Source: JBEVNX01 sp040507895 (GTDB taxonomy: Bacteria > Desulfobacterota > Binatia > JACPRU01). Taken from it: a DNA stretch of 12,995 nt. The notes under the pieces are model-generated. The model was not told the DNA's origin, ran no database searches, and saw only the letters and a program-made list of their open reading frames with translations. Within the stretch, counting starts at the first letter, position 1. Each line of letters opens with the position of its first letter. The stretch is from the NCBI GenBank assembly GCA_040507895.1, contig JBEVNX010000008.1, forward strand, positions 1-12,995, given 5' to 3'. Position numbers and translations under genes: made by a program. Positions 1 to 6,860 of the stretch are shown piece after piece.

Positions 1-562
1 GCGCGATCGGATCGATGGCGATCAACGGATCGCCGGGGAAGTACATCTGCGTCACCAGGCGTGTCGCGAAGGCGGGGCCCATGACCGAGAAGTGGATATG
101 CTTTGGACGCCAAGCGTTGGGGTGATTCCGCCATGGATAGGCGCCGGGCTCGATCGTGTAGAACCGGTAGCGGCCCTCGTCGTCCGTGATGGCATGTCCG
201 GCGCCGGTGAAGTTCGGATCGAGCGGAGCGTCGTGTTGATCCACGGGATGATCGTAACGGCCGGCTGCATTCGCTTGCCAGATTTCGACCAGCGTTCGGC
301 CGACGGGGCGGCCATGCTCGTCGAGCACGCGCCCGGTGACCGCGATTCGCTCGCCGATTGGGGCGCCCCCGCGCACCTTGGTCAGGTCGGCGACTGCGGG
401 ACCGACGATCGGGGCCCAATCCGTAGGCCCCGTCGTCTCGGTCGAAGTCTGCGGCACCCGTACGAGAGGCTCGAGGGGCGCACGCTCGAGCGAAGCCTTG
501 TAGTCGGCAAACAGCGCCGGGGGATGGCTCGCGGGATCTTCACGATTGTAAGCGAACGGCAT
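1..562 (-). CDS. pcaH: Protocatechuate 3,4-dioxygenase beta subunit, C-terminus cut by the window edge
   Basis: Intradiol ring-cleavage dioxygenase that opens protocatechuate to 3-carboxy-cis,cis-muconate with Fe(III) and O2, the entry step of the beta-ketoadipate pathway in the cytoplasm. The 187 visible residues match the PcaH pattern: TETTGPTDW at 41-49, PIGERI at 68-73, TLVEIWQANAAGRY at 90-103, LDPNFTG at 114-120, PGAYPWRNHPNAWRPKHIHF at 139-158. By family alignment the four iron ligands are all present: Tyr103, Tyr142, His155 and His157. The usual length is about 235-240 residues, so roughly 50 C-terminal residues lie outside the window, and any alpha subunit (pcaG) would too. The ATG at 562-560 gives an N-terminus (MPFAYNRED) of normal length, but no strong ribosome binding site precedes it, so a start slightly upstream is possible. 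It lies downstream of and parallel to the GntR regulator gene, which suggests shared control. Confidence 0.93.
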   Translation of the reverse strand, partial: MPFAYNREDPASHPPALFADYKASLERAPLEPLVRVPQTSTETTGPTDWAPIVGPAVADLTKVRGGAPIGERIAVTGRVLDEHGRPVGRTLVEIWQANAAGRYDHPVDQHDAPLDPNFTGAGHAITDDEGRYRFYTIEPGAYPWRNHPNAWRPKHIHFSVMGPAFATRLVTQMYFPGDPLIAIDPIA

Positions 563-611
563 CGATCGGGCTCGAAGAAAGGAGCGGATGCCCTGATCCT
601 GAGCCGAGTCG

Positions 612-800
612 TCAGTGGAGCGCAAGCTTCGGCGAGAACTCGGGACCGAGGAAGAGATGGAGAACTCGAGATATCCGCCAGCGCAGGTAGTGATTGATCA
701 GCTCGAGCGTGGGGTGGACGATCGGGAGCGAACCGATCACTTCTCTGGCGCTCGACGGGTTGGGGTGACTGTGAAGGGTCGAATGAACGAGGCTGTGCAC
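612..800 (-). CDS. Doubtful 62-codon ORF between the GntR gene and pcaH
   Basis: GTG-started ORF lying between the GntR gene (stop 22 bases upstream) and pcaH (start about 50 bases downstream), on the same strand and in the same frame as the GntR gene. The product is a small basic/hydrophobic protein with LPIVHPTLELINHYLRWR in its middle, and I do not recognise it. Third codon positions are about three-quarters G/C, close to but below the neighbouring genes. No Shine-Dalgarno sequence precedes the GTG. It could be a small genuine gene, the remnant of a larger gene, or chance. The gap it fills (563-821) otherwise shows nothing I can assign. Confidence 0.25.
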   Translation of the reverse strand: MHSLVHSTLHSHPNPSSAREVIGSLPIVHPTLELINHYLRWRISRVLHLFLGPEFSPKLALH

Positions 801-821
801 ATGCTGGCCCTGTGCGATGGG

Positions 822-1571
822 TCAGGCGCCGGACCTCTTGCGGATCAGCCGAAGCGACGGCGACGCGCTGCTCGGATCTTGCTCGCGGCCGGCCAGCACG
901 TCCCGCAGGTACGTCGCGGCGGCTTGGCTGTGCTCGCGAGCCAGCGCCTCGGCCCGTGAGCCCTCGCCGTTCTCCAGCGCGTCCACGAGCGCACGATGTT
1001 GATGGTTTGCATAGAGAAGATTCGACCGCAGCGCGGGAAGCGAGAACTGACCGAGCGTGAACGCGTTCGGTGCCGCAAAGGGTAGACGGACCAAGCGCGC
1101 GATCGCCTCCTTCACCATCGGACTCTGTGCCCCGTTCCACAGGAGCCAATGGAACCCGTCGTTCAGGCGAACGTAGGGGGAGACGTCGCTTTCGGGACCG
1201 GGCTCGGCGAGCACCTCGTCGATGCGGCTCACGATGGTCTTCATCTGCTCGAGAAGATCCGGTGGCACGCCGCGTTCCGCAGCCAAGCGAGCCGCCAAGC
1301 CTTCCAAGGTCCCTCGCAACTGGATTGCGTCGAATGCGTCGCTCTCGGAAAAGCTCCGCACCACGAATCCACTCGACGAGGAGGGCTCTACGAACCCCTC
1401 CTCGTTCAAGCGAATGAGCGCGGCCCTGATCGGCGTGCGCGATACGGCGAGCTTCTCGGCGAGGGCGGGCTCGGAAACCCGCTCCCCTGGCCGTAGCGCG
1501 CCGTCCAGAATGAGCTGGCGAATGCCCAGCAGCGCGCGGATGTGAGCTGAGCTTTCCTGAGTCTCGTCCAC
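822..1571 (-). CDS. GntR-family transcriptional regulator (FadR subfamily, FCD domain)
   Basis: DNA-binding regulator of 249 residues. Residues 10-75 form the winged helix (LILDGALRPGERVSEPALAE, then LAVSRTPIRAALIRLNEEGFV, the recognition helix near 43-53). Residues 82-225 form the all-helical FCD ligand domain. The usual metal-site residues of this subfamily appear as Asn137, His141 (LNDGFHWLL), His192 (QHRALVDALENG) and His214. FCD regulators usually sense carboxylic or aromatic acids. The gene is divergent from the oxidoreductase/GcvT operon and parallel to pcaH, so one or both are likely targets. The start is GTG at 1571-1569. It has no Shine-Dalgarno sequence and a well-spaced promoter whose -10 ends about 9 bases upstream, so the mRNA may be leaderless. 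The effector is unknown. Confidence 0.93.
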   Translation of the reverse strand: MDETQESSAHIRALLGIRQLILDGALRPGERVSEPALAEKLAVSRTPIRAALIRLNEEGFVEPSSSSGFVVRSFSESDAFDAIQLRGTLEGLAARLAAERGVPPDLLEQMKTIVSRIDEVLAEPGPESDVSPYVRLNDGFHWLLWNGAQSPMVKEAIARLVRLPFAAPNAFTLGQFSLPALRSNLLYANHQHRALVDALENGEGSRAEALAREHSQAAATYLRDVLAGREQDPSSASPSLRLIRKRSGA

Positions 1572-1579
1572 CGTGTGCG

Positions 1580-1608
1580 CCTATACACCACTGCAAAGTT
1601 GTATCCAA
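1580..1608 (-). promoter_or_regulatory. Predicted promoter of the GntR gene
   Basis: Read on the minus strand, TTGGAT (1608-1603) is followed after exactly 17 bases by TATAGG (1585-1580). A start point 6-8 bases further on would fall at about 1572-1574, right beside the GTG start codon, giving an almost leaderless transcript. The -35 hexamer is part of the inverted repeat TTGTATCCAA, as expected for self-repression. Prediction from sequence only. Confidence 0.5.
1599..1608. promoter_or_regulatory. Candidate GntR operator 1 (TTGTATCCAA)
   Basis: Ten-base imperfect inverted repeat, TTG-TATC-CAA. It is one base away from TTGTATACAA, the form typical of operators for FCD-type GntR regulators. 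It covers the -35 box of the regulator's own predicted promoter. A related TGTATACA lies about 85 bases away at 1686-1693. Binding is inferred. Confidence 0.45.
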
Positions 1609-1663
1609 TTGCCGTCCGGGAAGACTCAGCGATCTTCAAAGTTGCGAGGGAAATTGATTCGTG

Positions 1664-1693
1664 TTGACGGACGCCGACAGCGATATGTATACA
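1664..1693 (+). promoter_or_regulatory. Predicted promoter of the oxidoreductase/GcvT operon
   Basis: TTGACG (1664-1669), an 18-base spacer, then TATACA (1688-1693). This would start a transcript near 1700, about 27 bases before the ATG at 1727, with the ribosome binding site GGGAG in between. The -10 box coincides with the palindrome TGTATACA, so a bound repressor would block it. It is back to back with the GntR promoter in about 85 bases. Confidence 0.5.
1686..1693. promoter_or_regulatory. Candidate GntR operator 2 (TGTATACA)
   Basis: Perfect 8-base palindrome within GATATGTATACACC, with the GT...AC half-site spacing seen in FadR-type GntR operators. It overlaps the predicted -10 box of the downstream operon. 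The string TATACACC (1688-1695) also occurs at 1582-1589 beside the GntR start, a second sign of a shared recognition element. Confidence 0.45.
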
Positions 1694-1726
1694 CCGGCGG
1701 TTTCGACGGCGAAGGGAGACGAGCAC

Positions 1727-2575
1727 ATGCCCCGCTTCGGAATGGTGACGTTCTGTACCGAGTACTCGATGCAGCCGGCGGAGCTTGCGCGGGCTATCGA
1801 AGACAGGGGCCTCGATGCCTTCTACGCCACCGAGCACACTCACATCCCGATCAGCAAGAAGTCGAAATACCCGGGCGGTACCGATTACCCGAAGGACTTT
1901 TCGTACGTCTATGATCCGATCGTCACGCTCACGGCGGCGGCCTGCGCGACGCAGCGGATTCGGCTCGGCACCTTCGTCACGTTGATCGCGCAGCGCGACC
2001 CCATCATCGCCGCGAAGCAATTTGCCACGCTCGATCGGCTGTCGGGGGGCCGGCTCGTCGTCGGCTGCGGCGCGGGCTGGAACGCCGAGGAGATGGGCGA
2101 TCACGGAGTGCCGTTCAAGAAGCGATGGACCGCAGTGCGCGAGCATGTCACGGCGATGAAGCGGCTCTGGACCGAAGAAGTCGCCGAGTTTCACGGCGAC
2201 CTCGTCGACTTCGAGCCCTCGTGGATGTACCCGAAGCCGCTTCAGGCGGGAGGACCCGCTGTGCTGATCGGCTCGCGCTCCGACAAGGTCTTCCGCCGCA
2301 TCGCGCAGTACGCCGATGGATGGTGTCCGCTGCTGCGTCCTGGCTACGATGCCGCGCGCGGCCTCGAGATGCTGCGCCAGGCCGCGGCCGAAGCCGGCCG
2401 GCGATTCGAAGACATCCACCTGATCGCGCTCCTTCCGGCAGCAACCGTCGACTCGGTGAAGCAAGCTGCCGATCTCGGCTTTCAGGAGATCTGCTCCGTG
2501 GTGCCTAGCGCCGAGCGCGACCGAGCGCTCCCCGTGATCGATGGCTTCGCCGAGCTCGCAGAGAAGCTGCGATGA
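1727..2575 (+). CDS. Luciferase-like (LLM-class) flavin/F420-dependent oxidoreductase
   Basis: Predicted 282-residue TIM-barrel oxidoreductase of the bacterial luciferase-like superfamily. Members use reduced FMN or coenzyme F420 for hydride transfer or monooxygenation. The N-terminus MPRFGMVTFCTEYSM with GLDAFYATEHTHIP (28-41), IRLGTFVTLIAQRDPIIAAK (78-97), LDRLSGGRLVVGCGAGWNAE (102-121) and a ...PAVLIGSRSDKVFRRIAQYA segment are hallmark blocks, close to the group usually annotated 'probable F420-dependent oxidoreductase'. The ATG at 1727 is preferred over in-frame starts from 1661 because GGGAG stands 9 bases before it and the protein begins directly with the first barrel strand. The stop overlaps the next start as ATGA, so translation is probably coupled to the GcvT-like gene. 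The cofactor and substrate cannot be read from the sequence. A role in oxidising an aromatic or methylated substrate is only inferred from context. Confidence 0.9.
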   Translation: MPRFGMVTFCTEYSMQPAELARAIEDRGLDAFYATEHTHIPISKKSKYPGGTDYPKDFSYVYDPIVTLTAAACATQRIRLGTFVTLIAQRDPIIAAKQFATLDRLSGGRLVVGCGAGWNAEEMGDHGVPFKKRWTAVREHVTAMKRLWTEEVAEFHGDLVDFEPSWMYPKPLQAGGPAVLIGSRSDKVFRRIAQYADGWCPLLRPGYDAARGLEMLRQAAAEAGRRFEDIHLIALLPAATVDSVKQAADLGFQEICSVVPSAERDRALPVIDGFAELAEKLR

Positions 2576-3861
2576 CGGTCCGGAGCGAGCAGTTGCGGAA
2601 GACCCCGGAGGGCTACTTCACCGTTCGCTGGGGACTTCCGGAATACACGGACTGGATCGACGAGAGCCTGTCCTGGAAGGAGACGTGTTACATCGGCGAC
2701 TGGTCGTTCCTGTGGGAGCGGCGCTTCCGCGGCCCCGACGTGCTGAAGCTCTTTTCCGACGTCTCGGTCAACAGCTTCGCCAAGTTCGCCGTCGGTCAGG
2801 CGAAGCACGTCATTCATTGCAACGAGGACGGCAAGGTCATCCACGAAGGGATACTCAGCCGCCTCGGCGAAGACGAGTTCATGCTGTTCGGCCGAGGTGG
2901 GTTCTGGGTGGACTACAAGCTGCGCCACGGCCGCTACCACGCGGTCTCCGAGGTCGACGACTGGTTCAACTTCCAAGTCTCCGGGCCGAGCGCACTGCAG
3001 GTCGTCGAGAAGGCCGCGAGCGAAAGTGTTCGAGGCATCGCCTTCATGCACTCGGGGAAGATCCGCATCGCCGGCCATGAAGTGTGGGCGCTTCGCCAGG
3101 GTATGGCCGGCGAGCTCGGCTACGAGCTGCAAGGCCCCGCCGCGCACGCTCGGGAAGTGTACGACGCCGTCGTCGCGGCGGGGCAGGAGTTCGGCATCCG
3201 GCGGCTCGGAGGGCGCGCCGTTTTCATCAACCATCTCGAGGCCTGCTTCCCGACGATCGTCACCGACTATCTGCCCGCAATCTTCGGCGAAGACATGGCC
3301 GAGTACTTCGCGGAGTTCAAAGCGGCGATGCCGGCCTACGCGGTCACGTTCAACGTCGCGGGCAGCTTCGAAGCGGACGACGTCAGCGCCTGGTACCGCA
3401 GCCCCGTCGAGCTCGGCTGGGCGAAGAACGTCAAGTTCGATCACGACTTCATCGGGCGCTCGGTGCTCGAAGCCGAGGTCGCCAATCCACGGCGCGTGAT
3501 GCGGACACTGGTCTGGGACGCCGACGACGTCGTCGACGTCTACGCCTCGCTGTTTCGCCAGGGGACGCCTTACCACTACATGGACATCCCGCGCGATCAG
3601 CGAGGCTTCATGTACGCCGACAAGGTGTTGAAGAACGGCAGGATCGTCGGCGTAGCGACGTCACGGGGGTACAGTTACTGGTTCCGTCAGATGCTTTCGC
3701 TTTGCGTGATCGAGCCGCAGTGCGCCGAGCCGGGGACCGAGGTCACGGTCGTGTGGGGCGAGCCCGGTAAGCCGCAGAAGGAGATCCGCGCGAAGGTCGC
3801 CCCGGCTCCGTACAAGAAGGACAACCGCCGAAGCGACGTGAGACCCGGGACACTGGTCTGA
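2572..3861 (+). CDS. GcvT-fold folate-binding protein 1, LigM/DesA-like O-demethylase candidate
   Basis: Predicted 429-residue protein of the aminomethyltransferase/GcvT fold: folate-binding domain about 30-310, C-terminal GcvT barrel about 330-425. The folate motif is ALRQGMAGELGYELQGP (173-189), where Glu185 matches the pterin-binding Glu of the T-protein. The block NEDGKVIHEGILSRL (84-98) aligns with the T-protein GGVIDDLIVY motif, but His91-Glu92 replace the Asp pair, so ordinary glycine cleavage is unlikely. Length and context (protocatechuate dioxygenase, aldehyde dehydrogenase) resemble the tetrahydrofolate-dependent vanillate/syringate demethylases LigM and DesA of Sphingobium, which move an aryl O-methyl group to THF. 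A demethylase for another methylated compound (DmdA-like) remains possible. Translation starts in the ATGA overlap with the oxidoreductase gene. The next gene is a paralog. Confidence 0.85.
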   Translation: MTVRSEQLRKTPEGYFTVRWGLPEYTDWIDESLSWKETCYIGDWSFLWERRFRGPDVLKLFSDVSVNSFAKFAVGQAKHVIHCNEDGKVIHEGILSRLGEDEFMLFGRGGFWVDYKLRHGRYHAVSEVDDWFNFQVSGPSALQVVEKAASESVRGIAFMHSGKIRIAGHEVWALRQGMAGELGYELQGPAAHAREVYDAVVAAGQEFGIRRLGGRAVFINHLEACFPTIVTDYLPAIFGEDMAEYFAEFKAAMPAYAVTFNVAGSFEADDVSAWYRSPVELGWAKNVKFDHDFIGRSVLEAEVANPRRVMRTLVWDADDVVDVYASLFRQGTPYHYMDIPRDQRGFMYADKVLKNGRIVGVATSRGYSYWFRQMLSLCVIEPQCAEPGTEVTVVWGEPGKPQKEIRAKVAPAPYKKDNRRSDVRPGTLV

Positions 3862-3928
3862 CAGTACGCGTGGAGGAGAGACCCGCCAGATTCCCGGCAA
3901 AACCGGAGTGACCAGAGGGGAACGACCG

Positions 3929-5233
3929 ATGACGGACGCGATCTTCAGGGCGCCCTTGGCTACGCCGTTCTACAACGATCACGTGCTCTACCACGTGACC
4001 CCTACCGTCGGCATGCCGCCGATCCGGGCGTGGGCGTTCGGCGGCTGGAAGGCCGAGAGCATGTCGTGGAAGACCGGCTGCTACATCCACGCAGGTCTGT
4101 CCAGCACCGGACCACTCTCGATGAAGGGACCCGACGCCGAGAAGTTCCTGGAGAGCCTCTGCATCAACAGCTTCAAGAGATTCCCGATCGGAACCATGAA
4201 GCACGCGGTCATGTGCACCGAACAGGGACTGATCGCCGCTCACGGCATCGTCGAGCGAAAGGCCGAGGATCACTTCGAGCTGTTCGCATCGTTCCCTTGG
4301 CCGCTCGTGAAGCTCGAGGGAACCTCCTACAAGGTCGAAGCGAAGATGCGCGATGACTACCTGTTTCAGATCGCTGGACCGAATTCGCTCAAGACGCTCG
4401 AGAAGGTGACGGGCGAGAGCCTGCGAGACATCCGCTTTCTCCGCTTCCGGGACAGCAAGATCGAGGGCACCAAGGTCGAGGTCGGGCGCATCGGAATGAC
4501 CGGCAACCTCGCCTACGAGCTGCACGGACCGATCGAAGAGGGCCCTAAGATCTACGACGCCGTCTTCCGGGCGGGCCAGGAGTTCGGCATGGAGCGCCTG
4601 GGGTGGGGAACGTATCTCGTCAATCACGTCGAAGGGGGGTTCCCGCAGGTCACCTGGACGTTCATTCCCGCTGCGATGCCCGATGACCTCGCCGCTCCCT
4701 ACATCCGCCATACCTTCAAGGTCTCCGGCAGCGTGGATCCGAACGACTTGCGCGCCCGCTACCGCACGCCGGTCGAGGTCGGCTGGCACCACATGTGCAA
4801 GTTCGACCACGACTTCATCGGCCGCGCCGCGCTCGAGGCCGAAGTCGCGAATCCGAAGCGGACGGTCGTCACGCTGCGCTGGAATCCCGACGACGTGATC
4901 GACACTTGGGCGTCGTTGTTCCGTCCGGGCGAGCCCTACAAGACATTCGATCTGCCCTACGCGCCGAACGTATGGCCGCAGGCGCATGCCGATCACATCG
5001 TGAAAGACGGCCGCAGGATCGGTATCTCGTCCGGGACGATCTACAGCTACTACTTCCGCGAAGTGCTCTCGATGGGCTGCATCGACCTCGACGCCTCGCG
5101 GATCGGCACCGAGGTGGTCGTCCAGTGGGGCGACTTCGGCGGCAGGATCAAGGACGTGGGAGCGACGGTAGAGCGCTTCCCATACCTGACCGAGGGGCGA
5201 AACAGCAACGTCGACGTCACGCAGCTCGGGTGA
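3929..5233 (+). CDS. GcvT-fold folate-binding protein 2, paralog of the preceding gene
   Basis: Predicted 434-residue GcvT-fold protein, plainly homologous to its upstream neighbour. Shared blocks include SMSWKTGCYI, INSFKRFPIGTMKHAVMC (79-96), VGRIGMTGNLAYELHGP (185-201), KFDHDFIGR and SYYFREVLSMG. Glu197 keeps the pterin-binding position, but Asn193 replaces the Glu found in protein 1. The catalytic Asp pair of the glycine-cleavage T-protein is replaced by Ala104-His105. ATG 3929 is chosen because AGAGGGG stands 8 bases ahead; a GTG at 3908 would add only seven residues and has no site. It is separated from the first copy by 67 bases without a clear terminator. The two may demethylate different substrates (as LigM and DesA do) or form a heteromer. 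Substrate not determinable. Confidence 0.85.
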   Translation: MTDAIFRAPLATPFYNDHVLYHVTPTVGMPPIRAWAFGGWKAESMSWKTGCYIHAGLSSTGPLSMKGPDAEKFLESLCINSFKRFPIGTMKHAVMCTEQGLIAAHGIVERKAEDHFELFASFPWPLVKLEGTSYKVEAKMRDDYLFQIAGPNSLKTLEKVTGESLRDIRFLRFRDSKIEGTKVEVGRIGMTGNLAYELHGPIEEGPKIYDAVFRAGQEFGMERLGWGTYLVNHVEGGFPQVTWTFIPAAMPDDLAAPYIRHTFKVSGSVDPNDLRARYRTPVEVGWHHMCKFDHDFIGRAALEAEVANPKRTVVTLRWNPDDVIDTWASLFRPGEPYKTFDLPYAPNVWPQAHADHIVKDGRRIGISSGTIYSYYFREVLSMGCIDLDASRIGTEVVVQWGDFGGRIKDVGATVERFPYLTEGRNSNVDVTQLG

Positions 5234-5250
5234 CCAGGCGAGGAGTAGTC

Positions 5251-6728
5251 GTGGAAAGAGTCGCAAGGCCGTCGGTACCGACGGCGCATCACTTCATCAA
5301 CGGCGAGTTCGTGCCGTCGAAATCAGGCGCGACGTTCGAAGCCGTCGATCCGGCAACGGAGGAGCTCACGACGCGCGCGGCGCGCGGCGATGCGCAAGAC
5401 GTGGCCGCAGCCGTGCGAGCCGCGAAGCAGGCCTTCGAAGACGGCGGCTGGTCGCGCGCGAAGCCGTCGTTGCGGCGTAAGGTGCTGTTCAAGGTCGCGG
5501 ACCTGATCGAGGCGCGGTCCGATGAGATCATCCAGCTCCAGTCGCTCGAGATGGGCGCACCGCTCGGGCCGCCGATGCGGGGTCCGCATCCGATGGTGGA
5601 GCGCTCCGCCTGGAACTTCCGCTTCTTCGCGGAGGAGCAGGAGCTTGCGGGCAACGAGTCGTTCAATCGCGACGAAGCCTGCTCACGTACACGATGACGG
5701 ACGCGGTGGGCGTCTTCGGTTTGATCACGCCGTGGAACGGGCCGTTCATGCTCTCGACCTGGAAGATGGCGCCGTGTCTCGCGTACGGGAACAGCACGGT
5801 GCACAAGCCGTCCGAGCTCTCGCCGCTCTCGATCCGGGTGCTGTGCGAGATCTTCAACGAAGCGGGCCTGCCGAAAGGGGTCTACAACGTGATCCTCGGC
5901 TTCGGGAACGAGGCGGGCGTCCCTCTGGTCGAGCATTCCGACATCGCCGGCGTGTCGTTCACGGGCTCGCCGGGCACGGCTCGCGACATCTCGGCGCGCG
6001 TCGCCCAGTCGCTCAAGCGCACCTCGTTCGAGCTGGGCGGAAAGTCGGCGAACATCATTTTCGCGGACGCGGACCTGAAACGCGCCGTGCCGGCAGCTGC
6101 CGCTTCGATCTTCATGAACTCGGGCCAAGCCTGCGTCGCGGGCTCGCGCATCCTCGTTGAGCGGCCGATCTATTCGGAGTTTCTGAAGGCATTCGAGAAC
6201 GCGGCTGCCGCGTGGAAGCCGGGTGATCCGTTCGACCGCACGACGCGGCTCGGGCCGCTCGTGCACAAGCGCCAGTACGACCGCGTGATGGGCTACCTCG
6301 AGCTCGCGCGCAAGGAAGGGCGCATCCTCTTCGGCGGCGGGCGGCCCGAGGGCATCGCGAAGGGCTACTACGTGGCGCCCACCGCGATCGTGGACGTCGA
6401 CAACCGCGCGCGCGTCTGCCAGGAGGAGATCTTCGGTCCGGTGGCGGTCGTGATGCCGTTCGACGACGCGGGGCACGCGCTGCGGATCGCCAACGACTCG
6501 ACGTACGGACTCGCGGGTTACATCTGGACGGAGTCGCAGACGACCGCGCACTACGTGAGCCAGCGGCTCGAGACGGGGATGATCTGGATCAACGCCGGCT
6601 TCGAGCGCGATCTGCGGCAGCCGTTCGGCGGTGTGAAGAGCAGCGGCATCGGCAGGGAAGGGGGCGCCCGGAGCCGCGAGTTCTACACCGAGACCCGCTT
6701 CGCATCCTTCCCGCTGACGCCGCGCTGA
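5251..6728 (+). pseudogene. Aldehyde dehydrogenase split by a single frameshift
   Basis: NAD(P)-dependent aldehyde dehydrogenase of about 492 residues in two frames: 5251-5697 (148 residues, FINGEFVPS to NESFNRDEA) and 5694-6728 (344 residues). Homology passes from one frame to the other at 5678/5679. One extra base there would give DEA-LLTYTMTDAVGVFGLITPWNG, the normal ALDH course. In the second part all catalytic elements are intact: oxyanion Asn15 in PWNG, Lys38 in KPSE, SFTGSPG, general base Glu113 in FELGGK, nucleophile Cys147 in NSGQACVAGSR, EEIFGPV and PFGGVKSSGIGREGG. The GTG start at 5251 follows AGGAG with a 5-base spacer. The two ORFs meet in an ATGA overlap, so split translation is conceivable, but a sequencing error or recent mutation is likelier. 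By context it may oxidise an aromatic or semialdehyde intermediate. Confidence 0.85.
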
Positions 6729-6732
6729 GACG

Positions 6733-6772
6733 GGCGAGGGGACTCCGATGCTCTGGGGGCACCGCCCTCGCC
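6733..6772 (+). terminator. Possible stem-loop after the aldehyde dehydrogenase gene
   Basis: GGCGAGGG (6733-6740) and CCCTCGCC (6765-6772) form a perfect 8-base stem with a 24-base loop, starting 5 bases after the ALDH stop. No U-run follows, so it is not a standard intrinsic terminator. It may protect the 3' end of the message. Confidence 0.3.
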
Positions 6773-6827
6773 TGGCCAGCGAAGCAACGCGAATCTGCTT
6801 CGGGCGATGGTCTCGAATCGAATACGC

Positions 6828-6860
6828 TTGGATAATAAGGACGCTCGTCCGTATTGTCCA
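6828..6860 (+). promoter_or_regulatory. Predicted promoter with embedded TetR-type operator
   Basis: TTGGAT (6828-6833) and TATTGT (6852-6857) with an 18-base spacer form a plausible -35/-10 pair upstream of the glutathionyl-hydroquinone reductase gene. The same bases form a dyad: arms 6830-6843 and 6846-6859 around CT, 12 of 14 pairs matching, with core GGACG-CT-CGTCC and flanking AATA/TATT. Such dyads between the -35 and -10 boxes are typical of TetR-family operators. No TetR gene is in the window. The leader from here to the start codon at 7095 would be about 230 bases. The 366-base stretch 6729-7094 holds this element, the following palindrome and the upstream hairpin, and no convincing gene. 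Confidence 0.45.

Noticed and set aside
92..697. Plus-strand frame of about 200 codons over pcaH
   Set aside because: The minus strand encodes PcaH with all four iron ligands; the plus frame has low-complexity Arg/Asp-rich content.
612..830. Resemblance of the frame behind the GntR stop to a UxaA/SAF-type N-terminus (GQHVHSLVHS)
   Set aside because: Only a few residues match, no proper start or folded-domain pattern; treated as chance.
3862..3928. Terminator or promoter between the two GcvT-like genes
   Set aside because: Only CCGG-CAAAA-CCGG (4-base stem) is present; too weak, and the genes are probably co-transcribed.
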